Position numbers and translations under genes: made by a program. A stretch of 42,520 nucleotides of DNA, taken from NCBI GenBank assembly GCA_945871805.1, contig CAMBXE010000011.1:1-42520 (forward strand), read 5' to 3'. Below are positions 35,577 through 42,520 of this stretch, piece after piece; position 1 is the first letter of the stretch, and each line of letters opens with the position of its first letter. Below the pieces are notes generated by a model. The model made no database searches, was not told where the DNA came from, and was given only the letters and a program-made list of their open reading frames with translations. Source of the stretch: Rhizobium sp. Q54. GTDB lineage: Bacteria; Pseudomonadota; Alphaproteobacteria; Rickettsiales; UBA1997.

Positions 35577-35684
35577 GTCACCCCGTCTTCATGACGGGGT
35601 CCATCTTGTCGCAAGTATTTTGTAAAAAATAAAACACCGAGAACGATTCAACTCCGCATGGACCCCGGCATTCGCCGGGGTGAC
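35577..35684. repeat. Composite two-hairpin element, copy 1
   Basis: Hairpin core GTCACCCCGTC..GACGGGGTCC (35577-35602), a spacer starting ATCTTGTCGCAAGTATT, and a second hairpin GACCCCGGCATTCGCCGGGG.. (35661-35684). A diverged copy with the same order and nearly the same length is at 42385-42490. Confidence 0.85.
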
Positions 35685-35717
35685 AAATTAGGGTAAGAAG
35701 GCGACAGTCGAGTAAGA
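35608..35717. repeat. 110-base direct repeat, copy 2
   Basis: Exact copy of 35339-35448. It overlaps the composite element and the start of array B. The duplication of a segment that includes array start and hairpin suggests unequal recombination or slippage between repeat units. Confidence 0.95.
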
Positions 35718-35880
35718 AGGCGACAGTATAGTAAGAGGATGACGTCTAGTAAGAGGATGACGTCGAGTAAGAGAATGACGTCGAGCAAGAAAGCGACATC
35801 TAACAAGAGGATTACGCCTAATAAGAGGATGACGTCGAGTAAGAGAATTACGCCCAATAAGAGGATGACGTCTAGTAAAG
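35692..35880. repeat. 18-base tandem array B (GTAAGAGGATGACGTCGA)
   Basis: About ten units, most exactly 18 bases. Because the unit is a multiple of three, the array is open in some frames on both strands (six-residue protein repeats such as MTSSKR); this is not evidence of a gene. It runs up to 20 bases from the rsmA stop. Confidence 0.9.
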
Positions 35881-35901
35881 GCGTGGCAGTCCGGGGATTT
35901 T

Positions 35902-36708
35902 TTAGGAAGAATATTTTTTGGTGATTCTACAAAATTCTTCGATCGTTAATTCCTCCGGACGTAAATCCGGCCTGATTCCGACCTCATTTAGAATTTCTTC
36001 CGGATTTTTAAAAATCGCTTTCAAACTCGACTTCAACATTTTCCGCCGCTGATTAAACGCAGCAGCCACAACCTTCTCGAGCACAGCGAAATCAACATCC
36101 CCAAGCGGTTTTTCGCGCGGAATAATTTCGACAATCGCCGAAGTAACTTTCGGCGGCGGCGTAAAAACTTTTGAACCAACTTCAAAAACCATTCGCGTTT
36201 TGCACAAAAAATTCACCATTACTGCAAGTCTGCCGTAGTGGTTCTCGCCTGGCTTGGCGACGATTCTTTGCACTACTTCTTTTTGCAGCATTAAGTGTAA
36301 CGACTCAATCTGTGACGTATTTTTCAGCCACTTAAAAAGCAAAGTTGTTCCGATATTGTAGGGAAGATTGGCGATTATTTTTGAGGGGCGATCAGGCAAT
36401 TCGAAAGTCAGCGCATCGCCATTAACGATCTCGATTCGATCGCCGTAAAAATCTTGGAATTCTTTTAGCAGATCCAAACATCTCTCATCTTTTTCAACTA
36501 CGATCAACTTCTTCACGCCAGCATCTAAAATAGAACGCGTGAGACTTCCCGGACCAGGGCCAATTTCAATCACCGTTGAACCCGACAAGTCGCCCGCAGC
36601 GCGAGCGATCTTGTCGGTAAAATTCTTGTCGAGAATAAAATTCTGTCCGAGAGATTTTTTAGCGTTTAAGCCGTATTTCTTGATTAATTCAGAAGTCGAC
36701 GGAAGCAC
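35902..36708 (-). CDS. rsmA: 16S rRNA dimethyladenosine transferase
   Basis: Dimethylates A1518 and A1519 of 16S rRNA (E. coli numbering). 268 aa. KKSLGQNFILDKNF at the start, SAM motif IEIGPGPGSLT (47-57), catalytic NLPYN (114-118) and KVTSAIVEI, FNQRRKMLKSSLK in the C-terminal domain. Starts one base before ald's stop region, on the same strand as ald and rsmG, so likely one reverse operon rsmG-ald-rsmA. Confidence 0.96.
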   Translation of the reverse strand: MLPSTSELIKKYGLNAKKSLGQNFILDKNFTDKIARAAGDLSGSTVIEIGPGPGSLTRSILDAGVKKLIVVEKDERCLDLLKEFQDFYGDRIEIVNGDALTFELPDRPSKIIANLPYNIGTTLLFKWLKNTSQIESLHLMLQKEVVQRIVAKPGENHYGRLAVMVNFLCKTRMVFEVGSKVFTPPPKVTSAIVEIIPREKPLGDVDFAVLEKVVAAAFNQRRKMLKSSLKAIFKNPEEILNEVGIRPDLRPEELTIEEFCRITKKYSS

Positions 36709-37821
36709 TTAAATCAACTTCTCAGCTTCAACAAACTTAAGCCCGAGAGCATCAGCAACTGCTTTGTAAGTTACCTTGCCATCGATCACGTTAAGACCAG
36801 CAAGCAAGTGCTTATCGTCGCGGAAAGCTTTTTCGTAGCCTTTGCCCGCAATCGCCAAAGAGAATGGAAGCGTAGAGTTTTCAAGAGCTTGAGTCGAAGT
36901 TCTTGCAACCGCGCCAGGCATGTTAGTCACACAATAATGAACAACTCCGTCGGTAACGTAAGTTGGATTAGAGTGCGAAGTTGGTTTAGAAGTTTCGAAG
37001 CAGCCGCCTTGATCGATTGAGATATCAACCATCACTGAACCCTTCTTCATTTTTTTCACCATTTTTGCGGTGATTAATTTTGGAGCAGCAGCACCAGGAA
37101 CTAGAACCGCGCCAACTACAACGTCAGAATCTAGTGCATTTTTTTCGATATTTGCGATTGAAGCGTAAAGCACTTGAGCAGAATTTCCGAAGATGTCGCA
37201 GAGGTAGCGGATGCGTGGAAGAGATTTATCCAGGATCACAACTTCAGCGCCCATTCCGATTGCAACTTTTGCTGCGTTAGTTCCAGAAACACCACCGCCA
37301 AGAATCGTAACTTTACCGCGAGCAACGCCAGGTACTCCGCCAAGAAGAACACCACGTCCACCGTTAGCTTTTTGCAAAGCAGTTGCGCCGGCTTGAATCG
37401 AAAGTTTTCCCGCAACTTCTGACATTGGAGCAAGAAGTGGAAGTGAACGATCGGCCGCAGTTACAGTTTCAAATGCAATCGCCACGCAACCTGATTTTAT
37501 CAACATCTTAGTTAAATGAGGCTCAGCAGCTAAGTGCAAATAAGAGAAGATGATTTGACCCTTGCGGATCATGTCACACTCAGCTTTTTGCGGCTCTTTT
37601 ACTTTCAAAATCATTTCGGCTTTGCCGTAAACGTCTTTTGCAGTCGCAACGATTTTGGCCCCGGCCGCAACATATTGCTCATCAGTAAAATCGATCGCAG
37701 CACCCGCGCCTTTTTGTACCAAAACTTGGTGACCAGCAGCGACTAATTCGTGCACGCCAGATGGTGTTGCGCCAACGCGATATTCGTGATCTTTAATTTC
37801 TTTAGGGATTCCGATTAACAT
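36709..37821 (-). CDS. ald: Alanine dehydrogenase
   Basis: NAD-dependent interconversion of alanine and pyruvate plus ammonia. 370 aa, full length. [18 protein letters not shown] at the N-terminus; catalytic Lys75 (LKVKEP) and His96 (YLHLAAEP); NAD site [40 protein letters not shown]. All catalytic residues present. Two bases after rsmG. Confidence 0.97.
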   Translation of the reverse strand: MLIGIPKEIKDHEYRVGATPSGVHELVAAGHQVLVQKGAGAAIDFTDEQYVAAGAKIVATAKDVYGKAEMILKVKEPQKAECDMIRKGQIIFSYLHLAAEPHLTKMLIKSGCVAIAFETVTAADRSLPLLAPMSEVAGKLSIQAGATALQKANGGRGVLLGGVPGVARGKVTILGGGVSGTNAAKVAIGMGAEVVILDKSLPRIRYLCDIFGNSAQVLYASIANIEKNALDSDVVVGAVLVPGAAAPKLITAKMVKKMKKGSVMVDISIDQGGCFETSKPTSHSNPTYVTDGVVHYCVTNMPGAVARTSTQALENSTLPFSLAIAGKGYEKAFRDDKHLLAGLNVIDGKVTYKAVADALGLKFVEAEKLI

Positions 37822-37823
37822 GA

Positions 37824-38459
37824 TTATTCCTTTGTTTGATTAATGTTAAAAACTTTGATTACGTTACTCTCAGTTGACGTCAGGCTGGGATGCAGCTCGA
37901 ACTCAAACTGAAAATTCTTTTGCGCTTCTTCAATTTCTTGCGGAAGATTTTTTCCCTTTAAGAACAAGCAATATCCATCTTTTTTAAGAAATTTTTTCGA
38001 ATGTTCGAGCAAGCCGGTAAGTGGCGCGAGAGCGCGCGAAACGATGCAATCAAATTCAATTACCGCCATCTCTTCGAGCTTGGATTGATGAACAAAAACG
38101 CGGTTTGGAGAAAATAATTTTGCCTTACGCAGGAAGTCTGCTTTACGAAAAGATTTTTCGATTAAGTGAATTTCGCGCAGGCCTAAAATCGACAAAACCA
38201 CTCCCGGGAATCCGGCGCCAGAACCAAGATCAGCAAATTTAGCATTCTTGTTTGGAATGAAGCGCATCAGTTGTGCTGAGTCTAAAATATGCCTTTCCCA
38301 AATATCCAAAATCGTCGATTTTCCGATGAAATTGAAGTTCTCATTTTCTTGCAAAATGGCCAAAACGTAATCTTCCAAATTAATTTCTTGAGCTGGCTTG
38401 AGCTCACAAAACTTTTTGATTTCGTTGAAAGCGGAATTTTTTTTCAGTTCAATTTGCAT
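37824..38459 (-). CDS. rsmG: 16S rRNA m7G527 methyltransferase
   Basis: SAM-dependent methyltransferase of 16S rRNA G527 (formerly GidB). 211 aa from ATG 38459; an upstream TTG at 38486 is in frame but lies in the hairpin edge. WERHILDSAQLMRFIP, SAM motif FADLGSGAGFPGVVLSI, LIEKSFRKADFLR and VSRALAPLTGLL are the family's order of motifs. Confidence 0.94.
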   Translation of the reverse strand: MQIELKKNSAFNEIKKFCELKPAQEINLEDYVLAILQENENFNFIGKSTILDIWERHILDSAQLMRFIPNKNAKFADLGSGAGFPGVVLSILGLREIHLIEKSFRKADFLRKAKLFSPNRVFVHQSKLEEMAVIEFDCIVSRALAPLTGLLEHSKKFLKKDGYCLFLKGKNLPQEIEEAQKNFQFEFELHPSLTSTESNVIKVFNINQTKE

Positions 38460-38482
38460 TGTAAAAAAACTTAGGGCTAGGT

Positions 38483-38590
38483 CCAAGGGGGAATCTCGGG
38501 GAAGTCCCGGGAGAATGAAGGCGCGGCCTTGTAGGAACGGCTCTTAAACTTGCAATTAAAACTTCGATTTCTATCCCGTGCCCCCCTTGG
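38483..38590. repeat. Structured inverted repeat between rsmG and fbaB
   Basis: CCAAGGGGG (38483-38491) pairs with CCCCCTTGG (38582-38590). Inside are two more hairpins: TCTCGGG/CCCGGGAGA (38494-38500, 38506-38514) and AAGGC-GCG-GCCTT (38518-38530). Three nested stems in about 108 bases could be a small structured RNA or another palindromic element. Confidence 0.6.
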
Positions 38591-38627
38591 CACGCCACTT
38601 TTTTCCAAATACTGATTTCCTAAATTT

Positions 38628-39557
38628 ATGAATATTTCTCCAATAGTTAAAAAGATTTTGTCGCACTACGAATCAGATAATCCAGGCACTAAAGCAAATT
38701 TAGCGCGCATCTTGATGCATGGTAAACTTGGCGGCACTGGCAAAATATTAATTCTTCCAGTTGACCAAGGTTTTGAACATGGCCCAGACAGAAGTTTTGC
38801 GATTAATCCTGCTGCTTACGATCCACATTACCATTTCCAACTGGCGATCGATGCAGGTTTGAATGCTTACGCCGCACCTCTTGGCATGATTGAAGCTGGC
38901 GCCGATACTTTCGCCGGAGCGATTCCAACAATCTTAAAAGTGAATTCTTCCAACTCGCTTCACAATGGCGGAACCGCACCACATCAAGCTACCACAGCTT
39001 CAGTAAAAGATGCTTTGCGTCTTGGTTGTGCAGCAATCGGCTTCACGATTTACCCATCTTCTGACGCAGCTTTCGACATGTTTGAAGAAATTCGCGAAAT
39101 GTCTGAAGAGGCAAAATCTTACGGTATCGCCACAGTAATCTGGTCTTACCCACGCGGTGGCGATCTTTCAAAAATCGGCGAAACTGCGATGGATATTTGT
39201 GCCTATGCAACTCACATCGCTGCACTACTTGGCGCTCACATCATCAAAGTTAAACCACCTACACAAGCCTTAGAAAATCTTGAAGCGATTAAGGTTTACG
39301 AAAAAATCAGAATCCCAGTTTCAACTCTTGAAGAACGCATCAGACACATCATCAAATCTGCTTTTGATGGACGTCGTATTGTTGTCTTTTCTGGCGGAAC
39401 TGCAAAAGGTGAAGATGAAATCTACAACGAGATTCGTCAAATCTACAAAGGTGGCGCGAATGGCTCCATCATTGGCCGCAACACCTTCCAACGCCCAAGA
39501 GAAGAAGCGTTAAAGATGTTGGAAAATATCATCCAGATCTACTTAGGAAAATTCTAA
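38628..39557 (+). CDS. fbaB: Fructose-bisphosphate aldolase, class I (FbaB/DhnA type)
   Basis: Schiff-base aldolase of the archaeal/bacterial class I group. 309 aa. ILPVDQGFEHGPDRSF, AAPLGMIEAG, TIYPSSDAAFDMFEE, TVIWSYPRGGDL, the Schiff-base Lys in HIIKVKPPT, and phosphate-binding IVVFSGGTAKGEDEI and NGSIIGRNTFQRPREEAL. Intact. No clear Shine-Dalgarno precedes the ATG. The following ABC gene starts 29 bases later. Confidence 0.93.
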   Translation: MNISPIVKKILSHYESDNPGTKANLARILMHGKLGGTGKILILPVDQGFEHGPDRSFAINPAAYDPHYHFQLAIDAGLNAYAAPLGMIEAGADTFAGAIPTILKVNSSNSLHNGGTAPHQATTASVKDALRLGCAAIGFTIYPSSDAAFDMFEEIREMSEEAKSYGIATVIWSYPRGGDLSKIGETAMDICAYATHIAALLGAHIIKVKPPTQALENLEAIKVYEKIRIPVSTLEERIRHIIKSAFDGRRIVVFSGGTAKGEDEIYNEIRQIYKGGANGSIIGRNTFQRPREEALKMLENIIQIYLGKF

Positions 39558-39586
39558 TTCAGTGTTTTGTGCTTCGTAAATCCAAC

Positions 39587-41233
39587 ATGACGAAGCACGA
39601 AACGCCCCTTCTCTCTCTCAAAAATCTCTCCATCTCTTTTGCTGATCACCAAGTTGTTCACGATGTTTCTTTCGATCTTTCTGCGCAAAAAATTACTGCG
39701 TTAGTTGGACAAAGCGGCTCAGGAAAATCGCTTACCGCCCTTGCCATTCTTGGCTTAGTACGCAAAGCAAAAATCTCCGGCGAAATTTTATGGATACCGC
39801 AACAAATGCGGGATAACGCAGACTGTCACCCCGAACTTATTGCGGGGTCGATTGATTTGCTAAAATTAAATGAAGCAAAACTCTGCAAAATTCGCGGCAA
39901 AGAAATCGGAATGGTATTTCAAGATCCGAATAGCTCGCTGAATCCTCTGCACAAAATCAGCAAACAAATCACCGAAGCGATTACGATTCATCAGCCAAAA
40001 ATTTCGAAAAAAGATTTACAAAATCGTGTCGCTGAGTTGTTGAAGATGGTTGAGTTAGAATCTCTCAAAACAAGGCTCGACAACTATCCTCACCAATTTT
40101 CTGGCGGACAAAAACAGCGAATAATGCTGGCAATCGCCCTGGCCAATAATCCAAAAATTTTAATCGCCGATGAGCCAACAACGGCGCTCGATGTAAAGAT
40201 TCAAAACGAAATTCTTGATTTGATTTTACGCCTGAAAAATGAGCTCGGACTTTGCGTTTTATTCATTACTCACAATCAACGCGCAGTAGCAAGAATCGCC
40301 GATGAAGTTATTGAAATAAAAAATGGAAAATTGATCAAAAACCCGCTGGTTGAGCAAAGTCGAAACCAAGGAAAGGTTTCTGCTGCTGAACTTGGTTTCG
40401 ACTTCGCTCAACCGGCGGTCTTCATTTCCGAAGCTTTGAGCTGTGTGCTTGAGGTAAAAAATCTCTCCGTCGCCGTAAAAAAATCTCAGCTACTTTCTGA
40501 CATAAATTTCTCTCTCAACCTTGGCGAAAATCTTGGTATCATCGGTGAAAGTGGATCGGGAAAATCAACATTGGCTCTCGCTTTGTGTGACCTGATTCCA
40601 TATTCCGGAGAAATAAATTTTTTCACTGATTCGTCATCGCGAGACTTGCAAGGCAAGTCGTGGCGATCCAGGTCGTCAAATGGATTGCCGCGCTTCGCTC
40701 GCAATGACGAAGTTAAAAATCTACGTCGTGAAGTTCAAATCATTTTCCAAGACCCCTTCGGAAGCCTTAATCCGCGAATGACCGTGAAGGATATCATCGA
40801 AGAAGGACTGGTGATTCATAAAGCCAAAAACCCGTCGGTTGAGCGAGGTCGAAATCTTGTGAGTTCGGCTTCTTTGTTTAAGCGGCAGGAACCAATCCGT
40901 GGTTTTGACTTCGCTCAACCGACGGTGACGGTGATGATGAAAAGGCTACATCTCGATTTAGATTTATTAAACCGCTACCCGCACGAACTATCCGGAGGAC
41001 AACGTCAACGCGTCGCCATCGCCCGCGCTTTGATTTTAAATCCCAAAATTTTGATTCTCGACGAGCCGACTTCCGCCCTCGACACCTCTACTCAAAATGA
41101 GATCATCAACCTCCTCTTAGAAATCCAACAATCTCGCGAAATCTCTTACATCCTGATTTCGCACGACCTCGACGTCGTCGCCCAAATCGCCAATCAGACT
41201 TTAACTGTAAAAAACGGGAAAATCTCATCCTGA
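39587..41233 (+). CDS. Peptide ABC transporter, double ATPase (YejF/DppDF-like) with four palindromic insertions
   Basis: Two ABC ATPase domains in one chain, as in YejF-type oligopeptide importers. 548 aa from ATG 39587 (GTG 39569 also in frame). First half: Walker A GQSGSGKSL, VFQDPNSSLNPL, SGGQKQR, LIADEPTTALD. Second half: GESGSGKSTL, IFQDPFGSLNPRM, LSGGQRQR, LILDEPTSALD. Both halves keep catalytic residues. Four stretches are encoded by palindromic elements: residues 70-88 (39793-39849), 253-278 (40343-40418), 349-375 (40631-40710), about 416-446 (40832-40925). The first and third lie at the same place, after SGEI in each ATPase; the second is in the linker; the fourth is in the helical subdomain of ATPase two. 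The frame stays open throughout, so it may be functional. The transporter's permease genes are not here. Confidence 0.88.
   Translation: MTKHETPLLSLKNLSISFADHQVVHDVSFDLSAQKITALVGQSGSGKSLTALAILGLVRKAKISGEILWIPQQMRDNADCHPELIAGSIDLLKLNEAKLCKIRGKEIGMVFQDPNSSLNPLHKISKQITEAITIHQPKISKKDLQNRVAELLKMVELESLKTRLDNYPHQFSGGQKQRIMLAIALANNPKILIADEPTTALDVKIQNEILDLILRLKNELGLCVLFITHNQRAVARIADEVIEIKNGKLIKNPLVEQSRNQGKVSAAELGFDFAQPAVFISEALSCVLEVKNLSVAVKKSQLLSDINFSLNLGENLGIIGESGSGKSTLALALCDLIPYSGEINFFTDSSSRDLQGKSWRSRSSNGLPRFARNDEVKNLRREVQIIFQDPFGSLNPRMTVKDIIEEGLVIHKAKNPSVERGRNLVSSASLFKRQEPIRGFDFAQPTVTVMMKRLHLDLDLLNRYPHELSGGQRQRVAIARALILNPKILILDEPTSALDTSTQNEIINLLLEIQQSREISYILISHDLDVVAQIANQTLTVKNGKISS
39793..39849. 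repeat. In-frame palindromic element a (GACCCCGC family)
   Basis: 25-base arms 39793-39817 and 39825-39849 with a 7-base loop; total 57 bases, exactly 19 codons. Left arm matches the core at 25994 at 20 of 25 positions, right arm matches the reverse core at 26179 at 23 of 25. Confidence 0.88.
40343..40418. repeat. In-frame palindromic element b (GGTTGAGC family)
   Basis: Arms 40343-40370 and 40391-40418 are near-perfect complements with a 20-base loop. The GGTTGAGCAAAGTCGAAACC core is identical to that at 12744-12776. Confidence 0.92.
40631..40710. repeat. In-frame palindromic element c (CGTCATTGCGAG family)
   Basis: TCGTCATCGCGAG..TGGCGATCCA (left) and TGGATTGCCGCGC..GCAATGACGA (right) form an imperfect 80-base inverted repeat of the widely dispersed CGTCATTGCGAG type. 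Encodes SSSRDLQGKSWRSRSSNG and LPRFARNDE. Confidence 0.85.
40832..40925. repeat. In-frame palindromic element d (GGTTGAGC family, diverged)
   Basis: CCGTCGGTTGAGCGAGGTCG on the left pairs with CTTCGCTCAACCGACGG on the right; inner region diverged. Same family as element b. Confidence 0.82.
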
Positions 41234-41275
41234 GATTTTTCTCAGCCCTAGACCCAAGCGGGTTCAATCCTACCT

Positions 41276-41302
41276 AGATATAAGCCGCCGCGGCTTATAT
41301 CT
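41276..41302 (+). terminator. 27-base palindromic terminator
   Basis: AGATATAAGCCGC-C-GCGGCTTATATCT is a perfect palindrome with a one-base centre, followed by TTTATAAAA. A smaller hairpin CTGAG-ATTTTT-CTCAG (41230-41245) covers the ABC gene stop codon. Confidence 0.75.
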
Positions 41303-41321
41303 TTTATAAAACCCCCTAAAA

Positions 41322-42320
41322 ATGATCACGATTCACGCACAAGATTATCAGAAAGTTCTTCAAGAAGTTCGCTCCTCCATGGCTTTAGCGCAGGACAAGA
41401 TTGCCCGCAGCAAAGTTGAGATGGCGTGGAAAATAGGAAGGGTGATCGAGAAAACTTTGCCGCAAAGTGATAAGGAAAAATATGGCCAGAAACTTGTTGA
41501 GCAGCTGGAGCGCGATGTTTTGATAAGCGCGTCGACTCTCTATAAAATGCATAGTTTTTATCAGAGCTATCCCAGACTTCCGAAGGATGATCCGAAGTTG
41601 AACTGGAGCCACTATCGCGTTTTGAGTGGCGTGAAAGATGTAGAAAAAAGGCGGATGCTTGAGGATTTAACTACGCAGAATCTTTTGAGTTCTACCGAGC
41701 TGCAAAAGGAAGTTACTAAGAGCAAAAAGTTGGCGCCAAAACCGCAGCAGAAAAATAAAAAAATACAGCCAACTCGGGGCAAAATCTTCACTTACAAAAT
41801 CGTCGATATCGACAAGCTGGGCAAGGGTTTGATAGCCAAGGTGATAGATTGTGGTTTTAAGATTTTTCGTGAGGTGAAAGAAGTTTTGCCCAAGGATTCG
41901 CAAGTTGTTTTCGTCAGCAAAAAAGACGACAAATATTCCCTACAAAAATCCAATATCCGCCCGCAGCAGGTTTATACTTACAAAGCATTTTTGAAGCGCG
42001 TTGTTGATGGAGACACACTTCATGCTTACATCGATTTAGGTTTTGGAATGTTCCATGAAGAAACCATCCGCCTCGCCAAAATCAACACGGCGGAGAGTAA
42101 GACCGATGGTGGAAAAATAGCGTCAGAAGAGCTGGAAAAAATCCTGAATTCAGTGCCGTTTTTTATTCTCAAAAGCATCAAGACCGACATCTTCAACCGC
42201 TACGTAGCTGATATTTTTCTGCCGAAAAATGCTAAAGAAAATGATTTACAGAAGATTGCTGACGAAGGAGTTTATCTTAATCAAATGCTTCTAGACCGCG
42301 GCTTGGCTGAGGTTTTTTAG
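41322..42320 (+). CDS. DUF1016-N / staphylococcal-nuclease (thermonuclease) fusion protein
   Basis: 332 aa. N-terminal about 130 residues look like the helical N-domain of DUF1016/YhcG proteins (MALAQDKIARSKVEMAWKIG, RVIEKTLPQ, LISASTLYKMHSFYQSYP), a domain often linked to DNA-related PD-(D/E)xK nucleases. A Lys-rich linker (about 135-155) and a second domain follow, then from about residue 217 an SNase domain: KRVVDGDTLHAYID, RLAKINTAE (the Arg and Glu pair), FNRYVADIF (second Arg) and GVYLNQMLLDRGLAEVF. Active-site residues are present. No signal peptide, so it would act in the cytoplasm. It may be a defence or DNA-processing nuclease; function inferred from domains only. Confidence 0.75.
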   Translation: MITIHAQDYQKVLQEVRSSMALAQDKIARSKVEMAWKIGRVIEKTLPQSDKEKYGQKLVEQLERDVLISASTLYKMHSFYQSYPRLPKDDPKLNWSHYRVLSGVKDVEKRRMLEDLTTQNLLSSTELQKEVTKSKKLAPKPQQKNKKIQPTRGKIFTYKIVDIDKLGKGLIAKVIDCGFKIFREVKEVLPKDSQVVFVSKKDDKYSLQKSNIRPQQVYTYKAFLKRVVDGDTLHAYIDLGFGMFHEETIRLAKINTAESKTDGGKIASEELEKILNSVPFFILKSIKTDIFNRYVADIFLPKNAKENDLQKIADEGVYLNQMLLDRGLAEVF

Positions 42321-42520
42321 TTTGTTATTCCCATACTAACCCTAATCGCGCTTAAGAACTTCTTTATCCGCCTTACTCCCAGCTGTCACCCCGTCGAATG
42401 ACGGGGTCCATCTCGTCGTAAGTATTCTTGTCAAAGTAAAGCACGCAGGTGCTACGGCCATGCATAGACCCCGGCATTCGCTGGAGTGACAATCCTTTGC
42501 GGCATTTAAAATAAAAAAAT
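42321..42520. other. Region after the nuclease gene, with composite element copy 2
   Basis: Contains no ORF. Hairpin cores GTCACCCCGTC..GACGGGGTCC (42385-42409) and GACCCCGGCATTCGC..GTGAC (42467-42490) flank a 57-base spacer starting ATCTCGTCGTAAGTATT, close to the composite at 35577-35684. Confidence 0.8.
42385..42490. repeat. Composite two-hairpin element, copy 2
   Basis: 106 bases long compared with 108 at 35577-35684; same order of first hairpin, GTCG(Y)AAGTATT spacer start and second hairpin with CCGGCATTCG. The second hairpin is partly decayed (CTGGAG instead of CCGGGG). Confidence 0.85.

Noticed and set aside
35423-35880. Possible CRISPR array
   Set aside because: Units follow each other directly with no unique spacers, and no cas gene is near.
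35648-35924. ORFs such as MTSSKR repeats and the reverse LLLDVI repeats
   Set aside because: The unit is 18 bases, so open frames arise by necessity; no ribosome site and no family resemblance.
38483-38590. SRP (4.5S) RNA gene
   Set aside because: The conserved GGAAGG..GCAGCC internal loop is absent on both strands.

Overview
The window looks like a chromosomal segment of a low-GC alphaproteobacterium, possibly with rickettsial affinity. The alphaproteobacterial signs are the small NDUFS4-like complex I subunit next to ccmF, the LL-DAP/AlaC-type aminotransferase, the S4 N-terminus, DUF1009-type LpxI and a stand-alone AroQ-type chorismate mutase protein. It keeps shikimate, purine, pyrimidine, folate, queuosine and lipid A functions, so it is not one of the most reduced Rickettsia-type genomes. 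Gene calls rest on reading motifs and overall resemblance; no database search was possible.

Region by region: positions 1 to about 7271 form an accessory island. It holds a 5'-truncated type I restriction subunit HsdR, a Fic-domain protein, a broken 5' fragment of what looks like a second HsdR subfamily, an unrecognised helical protein, a decayed IS3-family element and the 3' tail of a site-specific recombinase. The recombinase tail runs into the antisense strand of a tRNA-Asn gene, the classic layout of an island integrated at a tRNA 3' end. From 7404 the core chromosome begins: Bax inhibitor-1 family protein, aroK-aroB, aminotransferase, gatB, queE (reverse), ccmF, NDUFS4-like subunit, a two-partner-secretion TpsB porin, pncC/cinA, purC-purS-purQ, then a reverse operon (flavin oxidoreductase-pyrG-lptE), obgE, SDR, lpxI, CCA-adding enzyme, ABC exporter, folC (reverse), two unknown exported proteins, rlpA-metW (reverse), chorismate mutase, rpsD, rsmA, ald and rsmG (reverse), class I aldolase, a double-ATPase peptide ABC protein and a DUF1016-N/thermonuclease fusion.

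The most striking feature is the density and variety of palindromic elements. Long hairpins lie between genes (11147-11232, 12744-12822, 15484-15665, 17396-17475, 38483-38590). Two regions (25994-26348 and 35392-35880) have short tandem arrays next to or between hairpins of a 'GACCCCG...CGGGGTGAC' type. Members of at least three hairpin families are also found inside the coding sequence of one gene, the peptide ABC ATPase at 39587-41233, which stays open through four such insertions. This resembles the Rickettsia palindromic elements (RPEs) that insert in frame into protein genes, but here different families co-occur in one gene, and two of the insertions fall at the same structural place in the two ATPase halves.

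Functionally the core genes are housekeeping: envelope (lpxI, lptE, rlpA, TpsB), cytochrome c assembly and respiration, nucleotide synthesis, tRNA and ribosome maturation. The palindromic elements explain most of the longer intergenic gaps.
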